In this document: positions 19,358-29,446 of the stretch, piece by piece
Numbering within the stretch: position 1 is the first letter of the stretch
Layout of the letters: the number at the start of each line of letters is the position of its first letter
DNA from: Pseudomonadota bacterium
GTDB lineage: Bacteria > Pseudomonadota > Gammaproteobacteria > Acidiferrobacterales > Acidiferrobacteraceae
DNA: 64,000 bases
Assembly (NCBI GenBank): GCA_021794595.1
Contig: JAJYQN010000096.1
Span: 1 to 64,000 of the forward strand
Direction of reading: 5' to 3'
The notes under the pieces: generated by a model
The model's database searches: none
The model's input: only the letters and a program-made list of their open reading frames with translations
Told to the model about the DNA's origin: nothing
Translations under genes and position numbers: made by a program

Positions 19358-20277
19358 ATATCATTCTGATGCGCGAAGCCGACGCGAGCGCGCGGCGGAT
19401 AACCTTGACGATCGGACACCTTGTATTCGGTGCCATACTGCTTTTCGGGGTCGTTCCGCTCGTCTTAGGCGCGCTCGCCTTTTGGGTCTCGGGTCTTGGC
19501 GGTCCGCTCACCTCCGGCGCACGGGGGCAGTCCGGGGGGCTCCAGCAGACGGTAGCGAGGGTTCAACGGTTACGGGACTTAAGCCGGACCGAGCTCTCGG
19601 GTTTGGCTCAGGACATTGGGACGCTAAAGGCGCAAACGAGTCGGCTCGACGTTTTAGGTGCGCGCCTGGGGGCCCTTGCCGATATCCGACCCGCTGTGTG
19701 GCATGTTCCGAACTCCGCCGTGTCGTCGCCCGCAGGTCTTGGCAAGGATACGAATTGGACCCTTGCGAGCCTCCAAACCCTATCGGCCAAGTTACACGCA
19801 GCCCTTGCGTATAAGGAAATGGAGCTTACGGCCTTGGGAGCGATGTTGGCCGCGCGTCAAGTCAACGCGAACACCACACCTGGGGGTTGGCCGGTCCGAG
19901 GCGGCTGGATCTCCTCCCCGTTCGGGCCGCGTCCCGATCCGTTTACAGGGCGCCCTGGCTTTCATCCGGGGGTTGATATCGCGGCCCCCACCGGGACCCC
20001 GGTCCGGGCCATGGCCGCGGGTATCGTGATATTCGCCGGGCCCGATGGCGGCTTTGGTCGGCTCGTCAAGGTGTTCGATGGCCACAGCGAGGTCACGATG
20101 TATGCCCATCTCAGTGCCCGTTACGTGCATGTGGGAGAAATTATTCATAAAGGTCAATTACTCGGGCGGGTGGGCGACACCGGCTATTCCACCGGTCCAC
20201 ACCTCCATTTTGAGGTCCTTTTGCATGGCGTCCCCATCAATCCCATCGGTTTCCTCCACATAGCCGATCGTCGTTAG
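19354..20277 (+). CDS. Membrane-anchored M23 (LytM) family peptidase
   Basis: A 307-residue protein with an N-terminal membrane anchor near residues 25-47, a coiled-coil region near 60-165 and a C-terminal M23 domain (about 185-300). The zinc-site motifs are intact: HPGVDIAAPTGTPV with the HxxxD pair near residue 207, and GPHLHFE near 284. An intact site predicts an active endopeptidase that cuts peptidoglycan crosslinks rather than a degenerate EnvC/NlpD-type activator. M23 genes beside secA are common in gammaproteobacteria. Confidence 0.9.
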   Translation: MNIILMREADASARRITLTIGHLVFGAILLFGVVPLVLGALAFWVSGLGGPLTSGARGQSGGLQQTVARVQRLRDLSRTELSGLAQDIGTLKAQTSRLDVLGARLGALADIRPAVWHVPNSAVSSPAGLGKDTNWTLASLQTLSAKLHAALAYKEMELTALGAMLAARQVNANTTPGGWPVRGGWISSPFGPRPDPFTGRPGFHPGVDIAAPTGTPVRAMAAGIVIFAGPDGGFGRLVKVFDGHSEVTMYAHLSARYVHVGEIIHKGQLLGRVGDTGYSTGPHLHFEVLLHGVPINPIGFLHIADRR

Positions 20278-20287
20278 CGCTCAAGTG

Positions 20288-20316
20288 TTCAAGTAAGGCG
20301 TCTTTTCAGCCATAAT
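20288..20316 (+). promoter_or_regulatory. Possible secA promoter
   Basis: TTCAAG (20288-20293) and CATAAT (20311-20316) are separated by 17 nt in the 68-nt gap before secA. The -10 hexamer is good and the -35 is poor. Transcription would start near 20323, leaving a leader of about 23 nt. Confidence 0.4.
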
Positions 20317-20345
20317 GCGGCTTTCCTCGGGTCGCCAAGAAGGCT

Positions 20346-23036
20346 ATGGTCGCAAACGTCTTAAGCAAGTTCTTCGGGAGCCGCAATGATCGTGTCGTGC
20401 GGCGTATGCGTCAGCAAGTCGGCCGCATCAACGAGTGGGAACCGAAGTGCAGCGCGCTCTCTGATGAGGCCTTGCGGGCCCAGACGATCAAATTCCGAGA
20501 GCGGCTTGCGCGCGGCGAATCGCTTTCAGCGCTTTTGCCCGAAGCGTTCGCGACGGTGCGCGAGGCCTCCAAGCGGGTTCTCGGTATGCGCCACTTCGAT
20601 GTCCAGCTGATAGGCGGCATGGTCTTGCATGAAGGCAAGATCGCGGAGATGCGGACCGGGGAAGGGAAGACGCTTGTCGCGACCCTCGCGGCCTATTTGA
20701 ACGCCTTACCGGGATCAGGCGTGCATGTGGTTACCGTCAATGACTATCTGGCCACCCGGGACGCCCAATGGATGGGGCGCCTCTATGGCTTCCTCGGCCT
20801 TACGGTAGGAACCGTTGTGTCCACGCTGGACGGCCCCGCGAGGCGGGACGCCTACGGCGCCGATATCACCTACGGCACCAATAATGAGTTCGGGTTCGAT
20901 TACCTCCGTGACAATATGGCCTTTAGCGCCGAGGAGCGGGTCCAGCGGATACTGAACTACGCCATCGTCGATGAGGTGGACTCGATCCTGATCGATGAGG
21001 CGAGGACCCCGCTCATCATTTCCGGGCCCACCGAAGAAAACACCGACCTCTACGCAAAAATCGATGCCATCGTGCCGAAGCTTACCCGCCAGACCGAGGA
21101 AGGGGGGCCGGGGGATTACACGGTGGACGAAAAGGCTAAGCATATCTACCTTACCGAAGAGGGTCACGAGGCCGCCGAACGCCTCTTGGCGAAGGCCGGC
21201 CTTTTGGCGGATGGGGCGAGTCTTTATGACGTGGCCAATATGGCGCTCCTCCATCACGTCAATGCGGCCCTGCGCGCTCATGCTCTCTACCATCGCGAGG
21301 TGGATTACATCGTATCCGACGGCCAAATCGTCATCGTCGATGAGTTCACCGGGCGCATGATGCCGGGGCGCCGCTGGTCGGACGGGCTTCATCAGGCCGT
21401 CGAGGCCAAGGAGCGCGTCGAAATCCAAAACGAAAATCAGACGCTCGCCTCGATCACCTTCCAGAATTACTTCCGTCTCTACGAAAAACTGGCGGGTATG
21501 ACCGGTACGGCCGATACCGAGGCGTTTGAGTTCCAGGAGATCTATAACCTCGAGGTGACGGTGATACCGACCCATCGCGTGGCGGTACGCGAGGATATGG
21601 GGGACCAGGTCTATCGCACCGCCGCCGAGAAGCACGCTGCGATCGTGGCCGACATCGAGGCGTCGTATAAAAAAGGCCAACCGGTGCTCGTGGGTACGGC
21701 CTCGATCGAAAGCTCCGAGAATCTGTCGACTTTATTAAAGAAGAGCAAGATCCCTCATGAGGTTTTGAATGCCAAGCACCATGAGCGGGAGGCCCATATT
21801 ATTGCTCAGGCGGGTCGCGAAGGGGCGGTGACGATCGCCACCAATATGGCCGGTCGCGGAACGGATATCGTTTTAGGCGGGAATCCGGAGGCGGATACCA
21901 AGCAGGCGACAACCGACGAGGAGCGGGCTGCGGTTCTTCGGGACTGGCAGCTGCGCCACGATCGGGTCATTGCGGCTGGTGGCCTAAAGGTGATCGGAAC
22001 GGAACGCCACGAGTCGCGGCGTATCGATAACCAGCTTCGGGGCCGCTCGGGACGCCAGGGAGATCCGGGCACCACCCGGTTCTATCTCTCCCTCGAAGAT
22101 AATCTGATGCGCATCTTTGGGTCGGATCGCGTAGCGGGCCTCATGGATAAGCTTGGCATGGAGCAGGGTGATGCCATCGAGCACCCATGGGTGACCAAGG
22201 CCATAGAAAACGCGCAGCGCAAGGTCGAGGCGTACAATTTCGATGTTCGTAAGCAGCTTCTGGAATACGACGATGTGGCCAATGATCAGCGAAAGGTCAT
22301 CTATGACCAGCGTAATAAGCTACTCGTCGCAGAGGATGTGAGCGCAAGCGTCGCCGCCATCCATCAGGATGTCGTCGAGGCGCTCATCAGTAGCCATATC
22401 CCCCCAAATAGCTTCGAGGAGCAGTGGGATATCGCAGGCCTTCAGGAGACGCTGATACGCGAACTCCGCCTCGAGTTGCCAATCGACCGCTGGCTGAAGG
22501 AGGACAGTGGCCTCGATGAAGGGGCTCTGCGAGCCCGCATTCAAGAGCAGGCGCAGAATAGCTATAAGCAGAAGACCGAGCAGCTCGGGGCGGAGACCAT
22601 GCGCCATCTCGAAAAGGCGATCATGCTCCAGGTTCTGGATCTCCAGTGGAAGGATCATCTGGCCGCTATGGACCATTTGCGTCAAGGTATCGGATTGCGC
22701 AGCTATGCCCAAAAGAGCCCGCAGCAGGAGTATAAGCGTGAGGCCTTCGAGCTATTTTCGCAAATGCTGGACCGCATCAAGCACGAGGTCATTACAACGA
22801 TCGCTCAGGTCGATATCCAAGACGAGAGCGACATTGAATTCATAGATGAGCAACGCCGTCAGCATGGGGAGACGTTTTACGAACACCCAAGCGTCCTCGG
22901 GGTGGAGGGCGAGGCCGACGATGCTGGGGCATCGGTCCAGACGGTGATGAGGGCGGGTCCCAAGGTGGGTCGGAACGATCCCTGCCCGTGCGGGTCCGGG
23001 AAAAAGTATAAACAGTGTCACGGCAGGCTCGCCTAG
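20346..23036 (+). CDS. secA: Preprotein translocase ATPase SecA
   Basis: SecA is the motor that drives unfolded preproteins through SecYEG. The 896 residues contain Walker A ([13 protein letters not shown] near residue 101), [15 protein letters not shown] near 208, the preprotein crosslinking domain, nucleotide-binding domain 2 ([12 protein letters not shown] near 500, [10 protein letters not shown] near 562), the scaffold and wing domains, and the C-terminal zinc-binding segment [14 protein letters not shown] used for SecB and lipid contact. The presence of this tail implies a SecB-dependent export route. Confidence 0.98.
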   Translation: MVANVLSKFFGSRNDRVVRRMRQQVGRINEWEPKCSALSDEALRAQTIKFRERLARGESLSALLPEAFATVREASKRVLGMRHFDVQLIGGMVLHEGKIAEMRTGEGKTLVATLAAYLNALPGSGVHVVTVNDYLATRDAQWMGRLYGFLGLTVGTVVSTLDGPARRDAYGADITYGTNNEFGFDYLRDNMAFSAEERVQRILNYAIVDEVDSILIDEARTPLIISGPTEENTDLYAKIDAIVPKLTRQTEEGGPGDYTVDEKAKHIYLTEEGHEAAERLLAKAGLLADGASLYDVANMALLHHVNAALRAHALYHREVDYIVSDGQIVIVDEFTGRMMPGRRWSDGLHQAVEAKERVEIQNENQTLASITFQNYFRLYEKLAGMTGTADTEAFEFQEIYNLEVTVIPTHRVAVREDMGDQVYRTAAEKHAAIVADIEASYKKGQPVLVGTASIESSENLSTLLKKSKIPHEVLNAKHHEREAHIIAQAGREGAVTIATNMAGRGTDIVLGGNPEADTKQATTDEERAAVLRDWQLRHDRVIAAGGLKVIGTERHESRRIDNQLRGRSGRQGDPGTTRFYLSLEDNLMRIFGSDRVAGLMDKLGMEQGDAIEHPWVTKAIENAQRKVEAYNFDVRKQLLEYDDVANDQRKVIYDQRNKLLVAEDVSASVAAIHQDVVEALISSHIPPNSFEEQWDIAGLQETLIRELRLELPIDRWLKEDSGLDEGALRARIQEQAQNSYKQKTEQLGAETMRHLEKAIMLQVLDLQWKDHLAAMDHLRQGIGLRSYAQKSPQQEYKREAFELFSQMLDRIKHEVITTIAQVDIQDESDIEFIDEQRRQHGETFYEHPSVLGVEGEADDAGASVQTVMRAGPKVGRNDPCPCGSGKKYKQCHGRLA

Positions 23037-23045
23037 GAGGATGGC

Positions 23046-24260
23046 ATGGCAGAAGTAAAGATAATGCCCCCCCTGGGGGCCGTGCCTGGCATACGCCTGG
23101 GGACCGCCATGGCGGGGATCCGCAAGGCCGGTCGACCCGATCTCGTGGTCATCCAGTGTGAGCCGGGAACGACCGCCGCCGCAGCCTTCACGCAAAGCCA
23201 TTTTGCGGCCGCTCCGGTACTGGTTGCCAAGGCCCATCTGGCGCGCGCCGAACCTCGTGCCCTGGTTATTAATACGGGTTTTGCGAATGCCGCGACCGGC
23301 GAGGGCGGGCGGCAGGATGCCTTGGCCTGCTGTACGGCGCTCGCGCGCGAGCTGGGCTGTGGCCTAGAAGAGATCCTGCCGTTTTCCACCGGGGTGATTG
23401 GTGAACGTTTGCCGGTGGCGGTCTTGGTGGCGGGCCTGCCATCCGCGATCGCGAGCGCGACCGAGGATGGCTGGCTTCAGGCAGCGCACGGGATCATGAC
23501 CACCGACACAGTCGCCAAGGCCTCGGCGGCCAAGCTTATGTTGGACGATAAGCTGGTCCGATTGGCGGGTATCGCCAAGGGGTCGGGGATGATCCACCCG
23601 AATATGGCGACGATGCTGGCTTTTATCGGCACCGATCTTTCCGCGCCTAGGGCGGTCTTGAAGGCTGCCCTAGATGAGGCGATTCGGTCGACGTTCAATG
23701 CGGTCTCGGTCGACGGCGACACCTCGACCAACGACGCTGTGGTATTGCTCGCCACAGGCAAGTCGGGCGTGCGGATCGACCGGAACGAGGGTCCGGCGTT
23801 TGCGCGTTTCGTGGCGGTCCTGGAGACCGTATGTGCCGAGCTGGCCCATGCCATCGTCCGCGACGGGGAAGGGGCGACCAAGTTTGTGCGGGTGGACGTT
23901 TCCGGGGGCCGGTCGCGCGAGGAGTGCCAAGTCGTCGCCAACACCATCGCCCAGTCACCCTTGGTCAAGACCGCGCTTTTTGCGAGCGACCCCAATTGGG
24001 GTCGGATTCTGATGGCGGTGGGCCGTTCGCCTATTGCCTTGGATGACCCGAATCGTGTCACCGTCACCCTAAATGGCCTACGGGTCTTTACCAATGGCGC
24101 CGTGGACCCCGCTTATCGCGAAGAGCAGGGCCAGAAGGCCTTGGCGGCATTGGATATCGTCATCGGTGTCGATCTCGGCCAGGGGTCGGAAAAGGCCACT
24201 GTCTTTACCTGCGACCTGTCGTACGATTATGTCCGCATCAATGGGTCTTACCGCACCTAA
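23046..24260 (+). CDS. argJ: Bifunctional glutamate N-acetyltransferase/ornithine acetyltransferase ArgJ
   Basis: ArgJ recycles the acetyl group from N-acetylornithine to glutamate in arginine synthesis. The 404 residues are of normal length. The autoproteolytic site lies in KGSGMIHPNMATMLAFI near residue 180, where cleavage before the threonine yields alpha and beta chains. The ATG at 23046 follows AGGAGG 10 nt after secA, so the two are probably cotranscribed. The 3' end overlaps the next gene by 20 nt. Confidence 0.96.
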   Translation: MAEVKIMPPLGAVPGIRLGTAMAGIRKAGRPDLVVIQCEPGTTAAAAFTQSHFAAAPVLVAKAHLARAEPRALVINTGFANAATGEGGRQDALACCTALARELGCGLEEILPFSTGVIGERLPVAVLVAGLPSAIASATEDGWLQAAHGIMTTDTVAKASAAKLMLDDKLVRLAGIAKGSGMIHPNMATMLAFIGTDLSAPRAVLKAALDEAIRSTFNAVSVDGDTSTNDAVVLLATGKSGVRIDRNEGPAFARFVAVLETVCAELAHAIVRDGEGATKFVRVDVSGGRSREECQVVANTIAQSPLVKTALFASDPNWGRILMAVGRSPIALDDPNRVTVTLNGLRVFTNGAVDPAYREEQGQKALAALDIVIGVDLGQGSEKATVFTCDLSYDYVRINGSYRT

Positions 24261-25179
24261 GCCGGTCGTCGTCGGGATTATCCAGGACCCGACCGGCCGG
24301 GTTCTCGTTGCGCGCCGACCACCGACCAAGGTGGGTGGGGGCCTCTGGGAGTTCCCAGGCGGTAAGGTGGGCGGCGGCGAATCCGAAGAAGCGGCTCTCC
24401 GACGCGAGCTCGATGAGGAGTTGGGGATCACGGCGGGGCAGTGTGAATCGCTTCCGCACTTTCGGGCGGATCCGCCCCCGTCTGTCAGTCTGTCTTTTTG
24501 GCGGGTTCACGACTACTGGGGCGTGCCCTACGGGCGTGAGGGGCAGGATGTGCGATGGTGCACTCTAGACGACCTCGCGACGCTGCCTTTTCTGCCCGCC
24601 GATCTCCCGATTTTGCCGCGCCTCACCTTGCCGTCTCTCTATCTTATCAGTGATGTGGAGCGCCTCGGCGAAGAGGTGTTCGAGGAACGATTGCAGGCCG
24701 CGCTCAAACGCGGCGCGCGCCTTATCCAGTTGCGCGAGCCTTGGGTCTGCGCGCGCCTGTGCGCGTATGCGGCGCGACTCAAGGACCTGTGTGCCCCTTA
24801 TGGCGCACGCTGCCTTGTGAACGGCGGCCCGCAGGAGGTCGGCACCTGCGCCGACGGCATCCATCTCTCGTCGGCTCGCCTTTGGCAACTCTCTGAACGA
24901 CCACTCTCCAGGGATCGGCTCATTGGCGCCTCGTGTCACAACGAACGAGATTTGCAAAAAGCAGCGGAGCTGGGCTGCGATTTTGCGGTCCTGTCGCCGG
25001 TTCGGCAGACTCAAAGCCATCCTGAGAGGGAACCTCTTGGCTGGTCGGGCTTTGCTGAGCTTGCGGTGTCGACCTGGTTGCCCGTCTATGCCCTGGGAGG
25101 TATGAAAGAACAGGATTGCCGAGAGGCTAACCAGGCCTTCGCGCAGGGTGTCGCCCTCCGCGGCGCCGTTTTCGGGTAA
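24241..25179 (+). CDS. Nudix hydrolase (MutT-type) fused to a ThiE/TenI-like domain
   Basis: A 312-residue two-domain protein. Residues 1-130 are a MutT-like Nudix domain with a complete Nudix box (GGKVGGGESEEAALRRELD followed by EELGI), expected to remove 8-oxo-dGTP. Residues 135-312 are a TIM-barrel domain of the thiamine phosphate synthase/TenI family (LYLISD, RLIQLREP, GIHLSSARL, GASCHNERDL, YALGGM). This fusion is known in pseudomonads and relatives. The role of the second domain there is unclear; the usual RxK substrate motif reads QLREP. The ATG at 24241 lies inside the end of argJ. Confidence 0.9.
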   Translation: MGLTAPKPVVVGIIQDPTGRVLVARRPPTKVGGGLWEFPGGKVGGGESEEAALRRELDEELGITAGQCESLPHFRADPPPSVSLSFWRVHDYWGVPYGREGQDVRWCTLDDLATLPFLPADLPILPRLTLPSLYLISDVERLGEEVFEERLQAALKRGARLIQLREPWVCARLCAYAARLKDLCAPYGARCLVNGGPQEVGTCADGIHLSSARLWQLSERPLSRDRLIGASCHNERDLQKAAELGCDFAVLSPVRQTQSHPEREPLGWSGFAELAVSTWLPVYALGGMKEQDCREANQAFAQGVALRGAVFG

Positions 25180-25431
25180 GGCGCGCAAAAGGGCGCGCGT
25201 CGCCCTCGCTAGACGTTTGATGGGTCGAGTCCCCGGATACAAAACCAAGCGTTAGCCGTATCTTCAGGGCCTTGCTGCCCAATACGGTATGCCGCCTGCC
25301 ATGCGCTGTGCCACCCCTCATGATCTGGCCCTCGTGGCAAAGTCGCCGGCTTTCCTTTAGAGTCGCTCCTATGGCTCGTTTCGTAGAGGGGCAGATGTCG
25401 ACCAGCGAGTGGCGGATCAAGGGGGTCGTCT
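25180..25431 (+). other. Intergenic stretch, no gene seen
   Basis: A weak GCGCGC/GCGCGC hairpin (25181-25186 and 25193-25198) follows the Nudix-ThiE stop and could end transcription. Comparison with 4.5S and 6S RNA signatures on both strands gave no match. A promoter for the next gene is expected here but I cannot point to one. Confidence 0.4.
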
Positions 25432-25764
25432 ATGAGCAACGCGGATAGCTTAAACACGGTTCTGGATCAGCTATTGTCGGACGTGAAGGCGGTATTAGCC
25501 GACAGCGAACGACTGCTTCAGGCGACGACTCAGGAAGGGGCAGAGGTGCTCGCGGTCTTACGCACCGATTTTGCAGAACGGCTCCACGTCGCGAAAGGGC
25601 AGTTAAAGACGGCCGAAAAAATGGCTTTCGATAAAACGGCCGGGGGAATTGCGGCCGTTGAGGACGCGATTCGTACCAATCCCTGGCAGACGCTGTTAGT
25701 AGTCGGCGGGGCCGCGGCCCTCATAGGCTATCTGGCCGGTCGCGTTGGTTCTAGCCGTGGGTGA
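25432..25764 (+). CDS. YqjD/ElaB-like (DUF883) membrane-anchored protein
   Basis: The 110-residue protein has a long amphipathic helical region (residues 1-80) followed by the NPWQTLLVVGGAAALIGYLAGR segment, a C-terminal membrane anchor with the glycine zipper characteristic of the YqjD/ElaB/YgaM family. E. coli members sit in the inner membrane, bind ribosomes and appear in stationary phase. It overlaps the next gene slightly, matching the yqjD-yqjE pair in enterobacteria. Confidence 0.85.
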   Translation: MSNADSLNTVLDQLLSDVKAVLADSERLLQATTQEGAEVLAVLRTDFAERLHVAKGQLKTAEKMAFDKTAGGIAAVEDAIRTNPWQTLLVVGGAAALIGYLAGRVGSSRG

Positions 25765-26122
25765 CGGGGACTTGGGAGAGCGCCCATCAGGCGGCGACCG
25801 CGCGGCATCTAGCCCCTTTGTTGCCGGGCTCGTGTCGCTCCTGGCGGCGCTTATTAATCAGCGCTACGCCGAGCCCCTTCATGCGCTCCGCGCCGAAAAG
25901 CATAGGCTCCTGCGGGGCGCGGCATTCGCCGCGTGCGCCGCGTTCTTCTCCTTGATGGGCGTGGTGGTCTTGTCGTTCGGTGTGATTGCGCTCTTTTGGA
26001 ACCATGATCGCCTGGCAGCAGTGGGGGGCGTAATCGGTTTTTATTGGGTGCTAGCGTTGATATTTTTTTGGCGGTGGCGGGCTCTTGTCAAACAGGGCAG
26101 CCATCTCTTCGGCCGCCGATAA
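25757..26122 (+). CDS. YqjE-like (phage holin superfamily, DUF1469) membrane protein
   Basis: The product is about 121 residues from the GTG at 25757, which overlaps the previous stop by 8 nt; a TTG at 25745 in the same frame would add four residues. Two hydrophobic segments near residues 55-80 and 87-108 follow an N-terminal helix, and the tail is basic. This topology and the partner gene match the YqjE family, paired with YqjD. Function in the family is not settled; an envelope or stress role is usual. Confidence 0.75.
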   Translation: MGDGDLGERPSGGDRAASSPFVAGLVSLLAALINQRYAEPLHALRAEKHRLLRGAAFAACAAFFSLMGVVVLSFGVIALFWNHDRLAAVGGVIGFYWVLALIFFWRWRALVKQGSHLFGRR

Positions 26123-26140
26123 CGGGGGCGCTGGGCTCTC

Positions 26141-26740
26141 CTAGCCGGCAATGGGTCGTAATAGGTAACGCTCGTGGAGTGCGCGGACGCGCATCAAAAG
26201 CTCGGCCGGCGAATCGTCATTTACGATCAGATCGTCTGCCAGGGCCCTCCGTTTTTCGGCGCTCGCCTGGATCGCAAGCAGATCGTCGATCGTCTCAGGG
26301 GCGAGGCCCCGAGCCCGCAAGCGCTGTCGTTGCTCTTTAGGATCGACGTCTATGACCAAAACCCGGTTTACGAAATCCGGCCGTCCGACCTCGGCCAGGA
26401 GCGGAATGACCAACAGGGCATAGGGGTGGGCATCCTCGGATCGTCTTCGTAAGGCCTCGTGAATGGGTGGGTGAAGGAGGGCCTCGAGCGTTTTACGTGC
26501 GACCGGGTCGGTAAAGACCCGTTGCCGCAGTAGGGGTCGCGCAATACGACCCTCGCTGTCGGCGATGTCCTCGCCGAAGGTGGCCCGCAGGATGGCATTG
26601 ATCTCTTGCCCGGGCTCCATGAGTTCGTGCGCGATGCTGTCGGCGTCGATGACAAGCGCCCCGCACTCGGCAAACATTTGGGCGGCGACGGATTTGCCGG
26701 CGCCGGCACCGCCTGTCAAAGCGACCCTATAAGTGGCCAT
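26141..26740 (-). CDS. coaE: Dephospho-CoA kinase
   Basis: CoaE phosphorylates dephospho-CoA in the last step of coenzyme A synthesis. The 199 residues have the P-loop LTGGAGAGKSVAA near residues 8-20, DADSIAHEL near 33, and the lid region ending VIDVDPKEQRQRLRARG. It overlaps pilD by 14 nt in the same direction, the pilD-coaE pairing of many gammaproteobacteria. Confidence 0.96.
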   Translation of the reverse strand: MATYRVALTGGAGAGKSVAAQMFAECGALVIDADSIAHELMEPGQEINAILRATFGEDIADSEGRIARPLLRQRVFTDPVARKTLEALLHPPIHEALRRRSEDAHPYALLVIPLLAEVGRPDFVNRVLVIDVDPKEQRQRLRARGLAPETIDDLLAIQASAEKRRALADDLIVNDDSPAELLMRVRALHERYLLRPIAG

Positions 26741-27593
26741 GTGCCATGTGTAGATAACCTGCCAGGATGGGCCAGCCGAAGAAGAGTCCGATCCAAGTCG
26801 CCCAGCATAGGAATGGCCCGAAGGGCATGGGTGTGCTGCGCTGTAGGCGCCCGGTCACGATCAATATGATCCCGTACACGGCGCCCGTGAGCGATGCGAG
26901 CAGTATGATCAAGGGGAGCATCTGCCACCCAAGCCATGCTCCGGCGACGGCAAAGAGCTTGAAGTCGCCATAACCCATACCTTCTTTGCCGGTGGCAAAA
27001 CGAAACGCGTGAAAGATGAGCCATAAAAAGAGGTAGGCGAACGCCGCGCCCCAGACCGCCGACGGTAAAGAGGTGTAAAGCCCGGCGCTATTTGCAAGCA
27101 GACCCAGCCACAGAAGGGGTAGGGTGATGACATCAGGGAGAATCTGCTCTTTCGAGTCGATAAAGCTGAGCGCGATAAGGCCTGCAGTCAGAAGAAAGGC
27201 GAACCCGGCCCGCGCCGTGAGCCCGAAGTGTGCGACTGTGGCTACGGCGGCGAGAGTCGTCAGTACCTCGATCAAAAAGTAGCGACTGGGGATCCGCGCG
27301 TGGCAGTGGCGGCATCGTCCTCGGAGCGCGAGGAAACCGAAGAGCGGAATATTGTCCTGTAGCCCTAAGGCCGTTTGGCACTCGGGACAATGGGATCCCG
27401 GCCAAGCGAGATTGAAGGTCGGTCCCGGTTCCGGCTGCGGCAAGCCCAAGGCCTCGCGACAGTCCCGTTCCCAGTGGCGTTTCAGGATGAGGGGGAGTCG
27501 ATAGACGAGCATGCTGAGGAAGCTGCCGATGACGGCCCCTCCCGTTATGACGAAAATCGCGACCGGGAGTGAAGAGTGAGCGCTTACAATCAT
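26727..27593 (-). CDS. pilD: Type IV prepilin peptidase/methyltransferase PilD
   Basis: PilD cleaves prepilin leader peptides and N-methylates the new N-terminus at the inner membrane. The 288 residues contain the zinc-binding cysteine pairs (CPEC near residue 70 and CRHC near 95), the catalytic aspartates in FIDSKEQILPD near 145 and GYGDFKL near 205, and about eight membrane segments. It also usually processes type II secretion pseudopilins. pilC is absent between it and pilB. Confidence 0.95.
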   Translation of the reverse strand: MIVSAHSSLPVAIFVITGGAVIGSFLSMLVYRLPLILKRHWERDCREALGLPQPEPGPTFNLAWPGSHCPECQTALGLQDNIPLFGFLALRGRCRHCHARIPSRYFLIEVLTTLAAVATVAHFGLTARAGFAFLLTAGLIALSFIDSKEQILPDVITLPLLWLGLLANSAGLYTSLPSAVWGAAFAYLFLWLIFHAFRFATGKEGMGYGDFKLFAVAGAWLGWQMLPLIILLASLTGAVYGIILIVTGRLQRSTPMPFGPFLCWATWIGLFFGWPILAGYLHMAHGHL

Positions 27594-27721
27594 GGTGGTT
27601 GGCTGATGAACTCGGTTAAAGAGCTGAGAGGTTGACGGCCCGGGGGACTGCTGTCAATGACGTCCGGGGATGCGTGGGCCACGCCGCCGGGCGCGGCCGT
27701 CACCATCGCGGGGCGGCGGCG

Positions 27722-29446
27722 CTACTCGTTTGTGACCCGCTCCACTTCCTCGAGGCTTGTGATCCCTTCCCTGACCTTTTTAAGACCCGACTGGCGCAAG
27801 TCCGCGATCCCTTCCTTTTGGGCTTGTTTGGCGATGTCCGTGGGGTTGCCACCGCTCATGATGATAAGTCCAATCGCCGGGGTTACGGGCATAACCTGAT
27901 AGATACCCACTCGGCCCTTGTAGCCACCGTTGCATTGATCACACCCACCCGGGCCATAAATATGTAAGTTCGGAAGCTCGGCTTCACTAAACCCCGCCTG
28001 AAGGAGGGCCGCGGCCGGAAGCTCCAGCGGTTTCCGGCAGTGCGAACAGAGGCGCCGAGCCAGGCGCTGGGCGATAATCAGATTGACCGCCGAGGCGATA
28101 TTGAAGGGCGGGACCCCCATATTGACGAGCCGCCCCAGGGTCTGGGGGGCATCGTTCGTATGCAGCGTCGAAATCACCATATGTCCGGTTTGCGCGGCCT
28201 TAATGGCGATCTCGGCCGTTTCCAGATCGCGTATCTCACCCACCATGATGACGTCCGGGTCTTGGCGCAGGAAGGCGCGCAAGGCCGTGGCAAATGTCAA
28301 TTTGGCGCGTTCGTTGATGTTGACCTGGTTGATGCCGGCTAAGTTGATTTCCACCGGGTCCTCGGCCGTCGAGATGTTTCGGTCCGGGGTATTCAGGATA
28401 TTGAGTGCGGTATACAAGGTCACGGTCTTACCACTTCCCGTAGGTCCCGTAACCAACACCATGCCGTAGGGGCGGTGGATGGCCTCCATGTACACCGCCT
28501 TTTGCTCAGCCTCGAATCCCAACTTATCGACGCCCAAAGACGCCGAGGCCGGGTCGAGGAGGCGGAGTACGACCTTCTCCCCGAAGAGTGTGGGCAGGGT
28601 ACTGACACGAAAATCGATCGCCCGGGTTTTCGAGACCCGAATCTTCATACGTCCGTCTTGCGGGACGCGCCGCTCCGAGATGTCGAGCCTCGCTAAAATC
28701 TTAACGCGGGCCGCGATCCGCGCCGCGAGCGCAATCGGTGGCGATGCCACTTCCTCTAACACGCCATCGGTCCGAAACCGGACGCGATAGACGCGCTCGT
28801 AGGGCTCGATATGGATGTCGGACGCCCCGCGGCTAATAGCGTCTAGCAGGATCTTATTCACAAAACGGACGATCGGCTTATCGTTGACGTCGTCCGCCCC
28901 GTCTTCCTCTTTAGACTCGTTTTCTATGCCGACCTCGACATTGTCGAGGGCCTCGCTGGCCGCCATGTCGGCGAGCGAGCTGTCTTGGTGATCGAGGTTG
29001 CGGTCTATTAGTTGTCCGAGCTTGCCTTCCTCTACCAGCAGGGGTTCCGGTAGCAGGCCGGTATTAAACTTGATCTCATCGAGCGCCGCCAAGTTTGTGG
29101 GGTCGGCGACCGCCACGAACAGCCGTGTACCGCGCTTGAATATCGGGAGTACCCGATGGCGCCTTATGAGCTTCGCGTCGACGAGCTTGATCGGGAAGAT
29201 CTCGGTATCGAGCGCGCTGATGTCGAGGAGCGGGATACCGAACTCCTCAGACGCCACTTTCGCGATCGTCAGCGAGTCAAGCTTCTTACTCTCAACAAGA
29301 CGCGTGACGAAGGAGACCTTATTGGTCTGAGACTCGGTATTCAGGCGTTCGGCCTCAGCCGTGGTCAGTAGCTGATCACGCACAAGCCGCGCCGCGAGGC
29401 CCGTAAGTAGAACACCACCGTTGACAATCGGATTGACTGTAGCCAT
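27722..29446 (-). CDS. pilB: Type IV pilus assembly ATPase PilB
   Basis: PilB is the hexameric ATPase that powers pilus extension. The start is taken at ATG 29446, giving 574 residues as usual; a longer frame to 29563 would add residues with no family resemblance and run into the rubrerythrin promoter region. It has an N-terminal MshEN-type domain, Walker A (GPTGSGKTVTLY), the Asp box, Walker B (DPDVIMVGEIRD), the His box and a C-terminal tetracysteine zinc site (CSHC and CDQC). The next gene downstream is pilD after 128 nt, without pilC. Confidence 0.95.
   Translation of the reverse strand: MATVNPIVNGGVLLTGLAARLVRDQLLTTAEAERLNTESQTNKVSFVTRLVESKKLDSLTIAKVASEEFGIPLLDISALDTEIFPIKLVDAKLIRRHRVLPIFKRGTRLFVAVADPTNLAALDEIKFNTGLLPEPLLVEEGKLGQLIDRNLDHQDSSLADMAASEALDNVEVGIENESKEEDGADDVNDKPIVRFVNKILLDAISRGASDIHIEPYERVYRVRFRTDGVLEEVASPPIALAARIAARVKILARLDISERRVPQDGRMKIRVSKTRAIDFRVSTLPTLFGEKVVLRLLDPASASLGVDKLGFEAEQKAVYMEAIHRPYGMVLVTGPTGSGKTVTLYTALNILNTPDRNISTAEDPVEINLAGINQVNINERAKLTFATALRAFLRQDPDVIMVGEIRDLETAEIAIKAAQTGHMVISTLHTNDAPQTLGRLVNMGVPPFNIASAVNLIIAQRLARRLCSHCRKPLELPAAALLQAGFSEAELPNLHIYGPGGCDQCNGGYKGRVGIYQVMPVTPAIGLIIMSGGNPTDIAKQAQKEGIADLRQSGLKKVREGITSLEEVERVTNE

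Noticed and set aside
25180..25431. Possible small RNA (4.5S or 6S) in the gap before the YqjD-like gene
   Set aside because: Neither strand shows the SRP RNA GGAAG/GCAGCC core or a long interrupted hairpin like 6S.
27594..27721. pilC remnant between pilD and pilB
   Set aside because: The 128 nt translate to nothing like the GspF/PilC fold in any minus-strand frame.
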